Below, in pieces: positions 52,500-59,857 of a stretch of 64,000 nucleotides of DNA (the stretch's first letter is position 1; the number at the start of each line of letters is the position of its first letter). Location of the stretch: positions 124,001 to 188,000 of the forward strand of contig JACKGY010000005.1 in NCBI GenBank assembly GCA_020639295.1, written 5' to 3'. This DNA comes from Planctomycetota bacterium. GTDB taxonomy: Bacteria > Planctomycetota > GCA-002687715 > DRQF01. The notes beneath the pieces are model-generated. The model was not told the origin of the DNA. It did not search any database and was given only the letters and a program-made list of their open reading frames with translations. Made by a program: the position numbers and the translations under genes.

Positions 52500-53525
52500 A
52501 TGTTCCCCTACGCCGAGCTGACCAGCGTGAGCGGCAATGGCCCCCGAGCCACGGGTCCGGACACCAAGGCACCAATCGGCCGTCCGGCGAGAAACCTCCG
52601 AGTCGTCGATGCGGAACCCGGCACTTCGAACGAGCGGACGGTAGGACCTCCGCCGTGGCTGGCATCACCGGGGATGCCCAACGAGACGAGGATCCCGTCA
52701 ACAAGGGAAGAGAACATGGAGACTCCCCTCATGACACGGGTGCTCATCGTCGTGGCCTCGGCCGATGACGACGAGCTCTGCGCCCTGGCGCTTCGCGGCG
52801 AGGATGAAGACGAGCAGTTCGACGTCATTCCGACCAACGACCTCGACGAGGCGATACATACGCTCGACAGCGACCGCATCGACGTCGTGGTGATGAGCCT
52901 CGACCACTCCGATGGCCCTCGAGTCGACGCCATCGAGCGGATTCGCGCCGCCGCTCGCGAAGCGGCGATCATCGTCATCACCAGGGAACCGGTCGACGAG
53001 CTGACGCGGTCCTGCATCGAGGCCGGCGCCCAGGACTTCCTCTGCCGCGACGAGGTCACGGCCAGGAACCTCCACCGTGCCATCGGTCACGCGATGACCC
53101 GCAAGCGGGAGAACCAGCTCCGCGAGCTGAAAGAGAGCCTCGCGCACTACCGCCATCTCTCCTCGACCAGCCAGCACACCACGGTCACCGCCGCCCTGGC
53201 TGGAACCGGGTCCGTCAAGCTGCGCAGCGCCACCGTCTATGACGGTCTGATCCGCTCGTACGTCGGCATCCTGGACGGCACCACCCTGAGCCGCGATGCG
53301 AAAGAGAGCATCGTGACCCGGCTCGGCGATGCCAACGGTGGACCGAGGGATCTGGTCGACCTTCACATCGGCGCCCTCGACCTGCTCATGGCCAAGATCG
53401 ATGAATCGAACTCGCATCACATGGTCTTCGAGGCTCGTCTTCTCGCGCTCGAGATGATGGGGCTCCTCGTCGACTACTACCGTGTCGGTCTCAGGCGTTC
53501 CGACGTGAAAGGAGGGTCTTCATGA
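52500..53525 (+). CDS. KaiA-like protein: pseudo-receiver plus KaiA/RsbU-N-type helical domain
   Basis: Candidate KaiC activator. AGGAGG lies five bases before ATG 52500, giving 341 residues; the first 72 are Pro/Gly-rich and low in structure, and ATG 52731 (GGAG nine bases upstream) is an alternative. Residues 78-195 form a degenerate receiver: the acidic pocket is VVASADD, the phosphoacceptor Asp is Ser (VVVMSLDHSDG), and Lys is Arg (DFLCRDEV). After a helical linker, residues 246-335 match the KaiA C-terminal four-helix bundle, also related to RsbU-N: DLVDLHIGALD corresponds to cyanobacterial QVVEIHMELMD, and ARLLALEMMGLLVDYYR to YRLTLIDVVAHLCEMYR. Its stop overlaps the kaiB start (ATGA). 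The pseudo-receiver plus helical domain order equals KaiA and the KaiA3 type of Synechocystis. Confidence 0.75.
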   Translation: MFPYAELTSVSGNGPRATGPDTKAPIGRPARNLRVVDAEPGTSNERTVGPPPWLASPGMPNETRIPSTREENMETPLMTRVLIVVASADDDELCALALRGEDEDEQFDVIPTNDLDEAIHTLDSDRIDVVVMSLDHSDGPRVDAIERIRAAAREAAIIVITREPVDELTRSCIEAGAQDFLCRDEVTARNLHRAIGHAMTRKRENQLRELKESLAHYRHLSSTSQHTTVTAALAGTGSVKLRSATVYDGLIRSYVGILDGTTLSRDAKESIVTRLGDANGGPRDLVDLHIGALDLLMAKIDESNSHHMVFEARLLALEMMGLLVDYYRVGLRRSDVKGGSS

Positions 53526-53815
53526 GCGCATTCAAGCTGCGCCTCTACGTCACCGGGAGGACTCCGCAATCGCAGCGGGCCATCGCGAACCTGCGCGCCA
53601 TCTGCGAAAGCGAACTCGGCGGGACCTACGAGGTCGAGGTGATCGACGTGCTCGAGAATCCGACCTTGGCCGAGAACGAGAAGATCCTCGCCACGCCGAC
53701 GTTGGTCCGGCGCCTACCCGAGCCGGTGCGAAAGATCATCGGTGACCTCAGCGATCGCGAGAAGGTCCTGCTCGGCCTCGACATCGAGCACATCATGGGA
53801 GGAAATGGACGATGA
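53522..53815 (+). CDS. kaiB: Clock protein KaiB
   Basis: 97-residue fold-switching protein of the thioredoxin-like KaiB family, which binds the KaiC CI ring and, in cyanobacteria, sequesters KaiA. The most diagnostic block is nearly identical to cyanobacterial KaiB: VIDVLENPTLAENEKILATP, then TLVRRLPEPVRKIIGDLSDR and EKVLLGLD. Gly85 and Asp87 of GLD, the positions controlling fold switching in cyanobacterial KaiB, are kept. The acidic C-terminal tail of cyanobacterial KaiB is replaced by a short EHIMGGNGR end. Overlaps both neighbours by ATGA, so the three genes are surely one transcript. Confidence 0.97.
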   Translation: MSAFKLRLYVTGRTPQSQRAIANLRAICESELGGTYEVEVIDVLENPTLAENEKILATPTLVRRLPEPVRKIIGDLSDREKVLLGLDIEHIMGGNGR

Positions 53816-55362
53816 ACGCCAGGCCCCGCACCGAACTCGCCAAGGTTCCGACCGGCATCCATGGCTTCGACCAGATCGCCAACGGCGGCATTCCGCGCGG
53901 GCGCAGCACCCTGCTCGTCGGCACCGCCGGCAGCGGCAAGACCGTCTTCGCGCTCCAGTTTCTCCTGGAAGGCGTCCGCCACTACGGGGAGAACGGGGTC
54001 TTCGTGACCTTCGAGGAGGCACCGAGCGATCTCATGCACAACGTGAGTTCCTTCGGTTGGGACCTCGAAGGCCTGGTCGCCGAGCGCGGCATCGCCGTGG
54101 TCGACGTCACGCCGGAACCTGGCGAGGAGACGATCGCGACCGGCCCCTATGACCTCTCCGCGCTGCTCGCCCGGCTCGAGAGCGCGATCCGCTCGGTCGA
54201 CGCCAAGCGCGTCATCCTCGACTCGATCGGCGCCCTCTTCCCCCAGCTCACCGACGCGAACATCATCCGCCGTGAGCTCCATCGGATCGCCGCCGGCCTT
54301 CGGGCTCTCGAGGTCACGACCCTGGTCACGATGGAACGGACCGAGGAAGACGGCGGCGTCGGCCGCTGGGGCGTCGAGGAATTCGTCGCCGACAACGTCA
54401 TCCTCCTGCGCAATCGCCTCGAGCAGGAGAAGCGGCGGCGTACCGTCGAGATCCTGAAGGTCCGCGGCGCCACGCACCAGAAGGGTGAGTACCCCTTCAC
54501 CATCGACGCCGAGGATGCGGTCACGGTCATCCCGCTCTCGGCCATCGAGCTCAAGCAGAAGTCCTCGGAGATCCGCGTCTCCTCGGGAATCGCCGAACTC
54601 GACAAGATGTGTGGCGGCGGCATGTACCGCGACTCCATCATCCTGGTCAGCGGCGCGACCGGCACCGGCAAGACCATGATGGTCACCCAGTACATCAAGG
54701 CGGCCATCGAGGCCGGCGAGAAGGCCCTGCTCTTCGGCGCCGAGGAGAGCCGCGAGCAGCTGACCCGGAACGCCACGCTCTGGGGCGTCGACTTCGACCA
54801 GGCCGAGCGCGATGGCCTGCTCAAGATCGTCTGCCGCTACCCGGAGGTCATGGGCCTCGAGGATCACCTCATCCACATGAAGCGGGAGATCCTCGAGTTC
54901 CAGCCCAAGCGGGTCGCGGTGGACAGCATGTCCGCCTTCGAGCGCGTGTCGTCGAACAAGTCCTTCCGCGAGTTCGTCATCGCTCTCACCTGCACGATCA
55001 AGCACCTCGAGATCACCGGCCTGTTCACCAACACGACCTCGATGCTGAGCGGTGGTGAGTCGATCACGGAGACCCACATCTCGACCATCACGGACACGAT
55101 CATCTTGCTCCGCTACGTCGAGCTTCGCGGCGAGATGCGCCGCGGCCTCACCGTCCTCAAGATGCGGGGAACGTTCCACGACAAGGACATCCGTGAGTAC
55201 GTGATCGACGGCAGTGGCCTGCACATCATGGCGCCATTCCGTGGCGTCCACGGCATCCTCAGCGGCAGTCCGACCTATACCTTCGAGGACGAACGCGCTC
55301 GGCTCGCCGACATGTTCAGGGGGCGGTCGATGGAAGCACAGGACGGCCACATCGGAGACTGA
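53812..55362 (+). CDS. kaiC: Clock ATPase/autokinase KaiC
   Basis: 516-residue double-domain RecA-type ATPase forming hexamers. CI (1-245): Walker A GTAGSGKT at 37-44, catalytic Glu68-Glu69 in VTFEEAPSD. CII (255-516): Walker A GATGTGKT at 281-288, catalytic Glu311-Glu312 in FGAEESREQL. The autophosphorylation pair Ser431/Thr432 of Synechococcus corresponds to Ser424/Thr425 in ITETHISTITDT, with Thr419 at the Thr426 position. The A-loop region, bound by KaiA in cyanobacteria, is present as GILSGSPTYTFEDER near 481-494. Length and motifs match KaiC1-type proteins, not the single-domain KaiC/RadA-like ATPases. GTG gene for a GGDEF/EAL protein follows within three bases. Confidence 0.98.
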   Translation: MNARPRTELAKVPTGIHGFDQIANGGIPRGRSTLLVGTAGSGKTVFALQFLLEGVRHYGENGVFVTFEEAPSDLMHNVSSFGWDLEGLVAERGIAVVDVTPEPGEETIATGPYDLSALLARLESAIRSVDAKRVILDSIGALFPQLTDANIIRRELHRIAAGLRALEVTTLVTMERTEEDGGVGRWGVEEFVADNVILLRNRLEQEKRRRTVEILKVRGATHQKGEYPFTIDAEDAVTVIPLSAIELKQKSSEIRVSSGIAELDKMCGGGMYRDSIILVSGATGTGKTMMVTQYIKAAIEAGEKALLFGAEESREQLTRNATLWGVDFDQAERDGLLKIVCRYPEVMGLEDHLIHMKREILEFQPKRVAVDSMSAFERVSSNKSFREFVIALTCTIKHLEITGLFTNTTSMLSGGESITETHISTITDTIILLRYVELRGEMRRGLTVLKMRGTFHDKDIREYVIDGSGLHIMAPFRGVHGILSGSPTYTFEDERARLADMFRGRSMEAQDGHIGD

Positions 55363-55364
55363 CC

Positions 55365-57350
55365 GTGAGTCGCGAAGGTCCGGAGCGGAAGGAGTCCGAG
55401 CTGCACGGACTGTCGGCCGTGCATCGCTCCATCCTCTTGATCGGTGGCAAGGATGACGACGAGAACGACCTCGTCGCCATGTTCGGGTCCGGGGTCGACC
55501 TCCGTCGGGTCGCGGGCGTCGCCCAGGCCCTCGAGGCCATGACGCAGGCGAGATTCGACGTCGCGATCGTCGATACCGCGCTTCGCGAGGCCCGGAGCCT
55601 GGCCAACGACGTGGGTGGGACCCAGGGTCTCACCCTGCCTCTCGTCTTCCTCACCGAGACCAAGGATCTCGAGTTCGAGAGGCTGCTCGATCTCTCGATC
55701 TTCGATCCCCAGATCGTTCGCGGTCACTATGGCCGCACCGATCTCGCCCGGGCGATCTCCTTCGCTCTGGGGCGACGTGAGTCGCTCACCCAGTACCGGA
55801 CGCTCCTCAAGGAGAGCCCGGACGGGATCCTCATCGTCAGCTCGACGGGGATCATCCTGTTCGCCAACCCGGCCGCGGCACTGGCCTTCGCCGTCCCGGC
55901 CGACGAACTGGTGGGAACGAGCTTCGGCGTACCCATCGTCGACGACCTGGTCACCGAGATTTCGCTCCGAGGAGGTCGGACCATGGAGATGCGGGTGGCA
56001 TCGATTCCCTGGCATGGACGCGAGTCGCATCTGGTCATGCTTCGCGACGTCACCGATCGCGTCGCCATGCTGCAGGACCTCTCGCGGACCAACGAGCAGC
56101 TGGAACGTCTCAGCGTCGCCGATCCGCTCACGGGTCTGCTCAACCGCCGCGGCATGGAGGCGATCATCCTCGATTCGGCCAGGCGATCGGTCCGCGATGG
56201 TTCGCACAACTCGGTCATCCTGATCGACTGTGACGACTTCAAGTCGATCAACGAGCGCGGCGGCTATGCAGCCGGTGACGCAGCCCTGAGGATGATCGCC
56301 AACGGGCTGCAGAACTCGATCCGCTTCACCTCGGACCGGGTGAGCCGCATCGGCGGCGACGAGTTCCTCGTCTTCCTCAACGACACGACCCCGGCCCAGG
56401 CTCTGGTCGTCGCCCAGAAGATCCGGGAAGCGATCGCCGCGATGCCGGCGCCGAGCCGGGCACTGTCGGCCACGGCCGTGACCGTGAGCCTCGGGATCGC
56501 GGCGGTCCCGAACGAGATCCGGTCCCTCAACGAGGTGGTCGCCCTGGCCGAGCCCTCGATGCTGTCGAGCAAGCGTCACGGCAAGAACCGGGTCACGCTC
56601 GACCAGCAGGGTGATCTCTCCGAGGAGGACGGGCTGCTGGTGCGCTCTCTCGTCTCGGCCCCGCAGTTCCTGCGAGTCGTGGGCCAAGCGATCGTGGCGA
56701 TCGGCACGGCCGAGGTGCTCGGCTACGAGCTGTTCGCCCGTGGCCCACGTTCGAGCCGGATCGAGTCGCCCTTCTCGCTCTTCTGTGCCGCCCGCGCGGA
56801 GAACATCCTCGGCGCGACGGACCTCCTGTGCCTGAGGCGCTGTCTCGAAGAGTCCGCGCGCATCCAGGGCGACCTGCAGGTCCACGTCAACCTGCTGCCG
56901 GCGACTCTGATGGAACTTCCGGAGGAGGGTCTCGATGATCTCCTGGCCGACGTCGACCCGCGGCGCCTGGTGCTGGAGATGAGCGAGCAGGAATTCCTCG
57001 GCGAACCGGCCCTGCTCCTTCCTTCGCTGACGCGGCTCCGGTCTCGAGGAGTCCGCTTCGCGATCGACGACGTCGGCTTCGGGCGCACCTCGCTCGAGAC
57101 CCTCCTCGTGGTCGAACCCGAGGTGGTCAAGGTCGATCAGAGCCTGATCTCGAACGTCGCGGCCTGCCCCGAGAAGCAGCGCATCCTCGGCCGCTTGCTG
57201 CGCTGCACCGACGCCCTGGGGACCGACGTCATCGCCGAGGGGATCGAGTCCGAGGCCGACGCCGAGGTCGTCCGGGAGCTGGGAATCCACCACGCCCAGG
57301 GCTACCTCTGGAGCCGCCCGAAGGCCATCCGGGACCCGGAAACCGTCTGA
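55365..57350 (+). CDS. Receiver-like - PAS - GGDEF - EAL cyclic-di-GMP protein
   Basis: 661-residue soluble protein starting at GTG 55365 (GGAG seven bases upstream), three bases after kaiC. Residues 18-140 look like a degenerate receiver (LLIGGKDDDEND, VAIVDTALREAR; Lys region replaced by GHYG). PAS-like 145-240. GGDEF about 250-415 with intact RIGGDEFLVF. EAL about 425-655: ELF replaces EAL (GYELFARG), but the Asn (HVNLLP), Glu (LVLEMSE), AIDDVGFGRTS, Lys (VKVDQS) and AEGIES positions are kept. Cyclase activity looks intact; phosphodiesterase activity uncertain. Its place in the kai transcript suggests that KaiC state is converted into cyclic-di-GMP level. Confidence 0.92.
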   Translation: MSREGPERKESELHGLSAVHRSILLIGGKDDDENDLVAMFGSGVDLRRVAGVAQALEAMTQARFDVAIVDTALREARSLANDVGGTQGLTLPLVFLTETKDLEFERLLDLSIFDPQIVRGHYGRTDLARAISFALGRRESLTQYRTLLKESPDGILIVSSTGIILFANPAAALAFAVPADELVGTSFGVPIVDDLVTEISLRGGRTMEMRVASIPWHGRESHLVMLRDVTDRVAMLQDLSRTNEQLERLSVADPLTGLLNRRGMEAIILDSARRSVRDGSHNSVILIDCDDFKSINERGGYAAGDAALRMIANGLQNSIRFTSDRVSRIGGDEFLVFLNDTTPAQALVVAQKIREAIAAMPAPSRALSATAVTVSLGIAAVPNEIRSLNEVVALAEPSMLSSKRHGKNRVTLDQQGDLSEEDGLLVRSLVSAPQFLRVVGQAIVAIGTAEVLGYELFARGPRSSRIESPFSLFCAARAENILGATDLLCLRRCLEESARIQGDLQVHVNLLPATLMELPEEGLDDLLADVDPRRLVLEMSEQEFLGEPALLLPSLTRLRSRGVRFAIDDVGFGRTSLETLLVVEPEVVKVDQSLISNVAACPEKQRILGRLLRCTDALGTDVIAEGIESEADAEVVRELGIHHAQGYLWSRPKAIRDPETV

Positions 57351-57759
57351 CCTCGGACCCGAACCAGGCGAGTGGCATCGGCCGGATGGGTCGTCAGGCA
57401 CTCGAACCATGGTGATGGAATCCGGACGTTTCGGCGATTCAGTCGAAGCGAGTCGATTGAATCCGGCGACGGAGGGCCTCGGGCCGGTGCCGTTCGGCCC
57501 GATTGCGTGCCACCAGGCGGGTCGCTCGACTCAGGAATCGTCGCCGGGGTGAAGGACTTTCCTGTCCAGGGAGCCGCTCCCTCCCCGAGATCCATCCTGG
57601 ACAAGAGGGCGGGGTTGGTGGATCCTGGTCGGACGCGGATCATCGCCGTCTCGGGGGCCGTCCCCCGACTGGGTGGACGATCGTCCCGATGCCGCAATGG
57701 CCGGGTCGGTCCTTTCGTCGGGAGCCGGCGGCCCTACCGGTGCCGGTCGGTGAGTTTTC
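57351..57759. other. Intergenic region with two hairpins
   Basis: 409 bases between the GGDEF/EAL gene and the hybrid kinase. No gene recognised. CGGGCCG (57480-57486) pairs with CGGCCCG (57495-57501), and TCGGGGG (57651-57657) with CCCCCGA (57662-57668). Either may terminate the kai transcript, but neither has a T tract. No GEMM-type cyclic-di-GMP riboswitch core was found. Confidence 0.45.
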
Positions 57760-59616
57760 ATGGAGCTTGGGAGCCCTACGCGCCAAGTCATGTCGTCGTC
57801 GTCGTCGAAACTGTTCTCCGTACTCGTGGTAGAAGACAACCCCGCGGATGCGGACCTGGCCATCGAATGGCTCGGCGAGTCGGGTCGCTTCGCGGTCCAT
57901 CAGGTTCGTTCCCTGGCCGAGGCCGTGACCTGGCTGCAAGGCAACGTCTGTGACGTCACGATGCTGGACCTCCATCTGCCGGATTCCCAGGGACTTGAGA
58001 CGTTGCTACGGATCAAGACCTTCCATCCCGACCTTCCCGTCCTCGTGGTCAGCGGCACGGAGGACCAGAGCCTACGGGAGGAGCTCATCCGCGCCGGCGC
58101 CACCGAGGTTCTCACCAAGCAGGAGATGAGCGACCGCTGGCTCTCGCTCGCGGTCCTCTACGTGGCGGCATGGAGCCGGGCGCGTGAGCAGCAGGCACAG
58201 ATCGCCAAGATCCTCGACACCGCGCTGGACGCGATCATCGTGGTCGACGAAAGCGGCGAGGTCCAGCACGTCAACCAGGGCGCGCTGACCCTGTTCGATC
58301 GGAAACGCGAGGACTTCGCCGAGGAACGCCTGCTGTTCTCGCTCGAGGAGGGCAGCTCCGCCGAACTCATGGTGCACGGCCCGGCGGGCAGCAAGATCGG
58401 CGAGATGAGGGTCACGGAATTCGGTTGGGCCGGGCGGCGGTCCTTCCTGGCCTCGATCCGCGACGTCACCCAGCAGCGAAACATGGAGCGCCAGCTCCTC
58501 CTGGCCGACAAGCTCTCGGCGCTGGGCACGATCGCCGCCGGCCTGGCCCACGAGATCAACAACCCCCTGGCCGCGGTGCTCGGCAACATCGAGTTCTCCC
58601 TCTGCAGTCTCGACGCCTTCGATGCCGGCGACGAGAAACTCCGCCCCCTCCTCGAGAGCCTGCAGGACGCGCGCGAGGCGGCGGACCGCATGCGCCAGAT
58701 CGTCCAGGACGTGAAGCTGTTCTCGCGCGCGGAGGATTCGCCACGGCGTCTCCTCGACCTCCATCAGGTGCTCGATTCGGCGACGAGGATGGCCTGGAAC
58801 GAGATCCGCGGCCGGGCTCGCCTGGTCAAGGACTACGGCGACCTCCCGGAGATCGAGTCGAACGAGACCCAGCTCATCCAGGTCTTCCTGAATCTCCTGG
58901 TCAACGCGGGCCAGGCGATCGGCAAGGGGAACCCGGAACGCGACCGGATCCGGATCTTCACTGCGGTGGACGAGCAGCGTCGGGTGGTGATCGAGATCAG
59001 CGACACCGGCCCGGGAATGAACGCCGAGGTGCAACGGAACCTGTTCACGGCCTTCTTCACGACCAAGCCGGTCGGCGAAGGCACCGGCCTGGGCCTGTCC
59101 ATCTGCAAGCGGATCATCGAAGGCCTGGGCGGCCGGATCTCCTTCACCAGCGAGCCGGGCCAGGGAACCACCTTCAGGATCAGCTTCCCCTGCCCGCGGC
59201 CGGAACCCGCGGCCGGAGGGCCCATCAGGAGGGAGACCGCGGGCCCCGAGCGTCGCGGCCTCGTCCTGGTGGTCGACGACAGCGCGCAGATCGGCCAGAC
59301 GCTGGAACGCATCCTCGGCCGGGAGCACGACGTCAAGTGGTTCTCGAGCGCTCAGGCAGCGATCGACTACCTCGAGGCCGGCCATGTCCCGGATCTGATC
59401 CTCGCCGACATCCACATGCCCGAGATGAATGGCCTCCAGTTCCACGAGGAGGTCCGGCGCCGCCCGGGCACCACCTGCGGGAACTTCCTGTTCATGACCG
59501 GACCAGCGCCCGGAGACGGGATCGAGTCCCTGATCGCGGCCCGCGGGCTGGACTGCATCCGGAAGCCCTTCGAGGTCCGGAGCATTCGCGCGACGGTCAA
59601 CGCCCTCATCCGCTGA
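57760..59616 (+). CDS. Receiver-PAS-histidine kinase-receiver hybrid
   Basis: 618-residue soluble hybrid kinase. Receiver 1 at 18-130 (Asp in VTMLDLHLPDSQG, Lys in VLTKQEM); PAS 145-245; HisKA with phospho-His in AAGLAHEINNPLAAVLGNIE; HATPase FLNLLVNAGQAI, DTGPGM, GTGLGLSICKRIIEGLGG; a second receiver at 498-615 with Asp in LILADIHMPEMNG and Lys in IRKPFEV. GGTGAG lies five to six bases before ATG 57760. Receiver 1 is of the same subtype as that of the kinase at 49763, linking both ends of the island. It has no KaiB-like sensor domain, so it is not a SasA orthologue. Candidate output or input of the kai module. Confidence 0.93.
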   Translation: MELGSPTRQVMSSSSSKLFSVLVVEDNPADADLAIEWLGESGRFAVHQVRSLAEAVTWLQGNVCDVTMLDLHLPDSQGLETLLRIKTFHPDLPVLVVSGTEDQSLREELIRAGATEVLTKQEMSDRWLSLAVLYVAAWSRAREQQAQIAKILDTALDAIIVVDESGEVQHVNQGALTLFDRKREDFAEERLLFSLEEGSSAELMVHGPAGSKIGEMRVTEFGWAGRRSFLASIRDVTQQRNMERQLLLADKLSALGTIAAGLAHEINNPLAAVLGNIEFSLCSLDAFDAGDEKLRPLLESLQDAREAADRMRQIVQDVKLFSRAEDSPRRLLDLHQVLDSATRMAWNEIRGRARLVKDYGDLPEIESNETQLIQVFLNLLVNAGQAIGKGNPERDRIRIFTAVDEQRRVVIEISDTGPGMNAEVQRNLFTAFFTTKPVGEGTGLGLSICKRIIEGLGGRISFTSEPGQGTTFRISFPCPRPEPAAGGPIRRETAGPERRGLVLVVDDSAQIGQTLERILGREHDVKWFSSAQAAIDYLEAGHVPDLILADIHMPEMNGLQFHEEVRRRPGTTCGNFLFMTGPAPGDGIESLIAARGLDCIRKPFEVRSIRATVNALIR

Positions 59617-59715
59617 CTCCGCCCGCGACGACCGCCGGCCGAACCGCCCTCGGCAAGCCCTCAGCACTCGATCCAAGCCCTTGCCATGTTTGGCCTTAAG
59701 CCACGGTTCGATGGA

Positions 59716-59744
59716 TTGAGGGGGCCAGGGTCGCTTGCTATAAC
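59716..59744 (+). promoter_or_regulatory. Sigma-70-type promoter of icmF
   Basis: TTGAGG (59716-59721) and TATAAC (59739-59744) are spaced by exactly 17 bases, giving a start near 59751 and a leader of about 107 bases before ATG 59858. Confidence 0.7.
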
Positions 59745-59857
59745 CCGGCACAATCGCCGGCGTCCTCGTGGAGCTCGACGAGAGAGGGCGTCCCGGCCCC
59801 GGGCCCAGGCCGCGATCGGCCCGTCCGGCAGGACCACGTCGAGCCGGTGAGACCTTC

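Noticed and set aside
53812..55362. kaiC as a generic RadA/KaiC-like ATPase
   Set aside because: Two full domains, both Glu-Glu pairs and the phosphosite motif are present, and kaiB lies directly upstream.
57351..57759. Cyclic-di-GMP riboswitch before the hybrid kinase
   Set aside because: The conserved GEMM core could not be found; only two simple GC hairpins are present.
57760..59616. Hybrid kinase as SasA
   Set aside because: It has a receiver and PAS at the N-terminus, not a KaiB-like thioredoxin domain.
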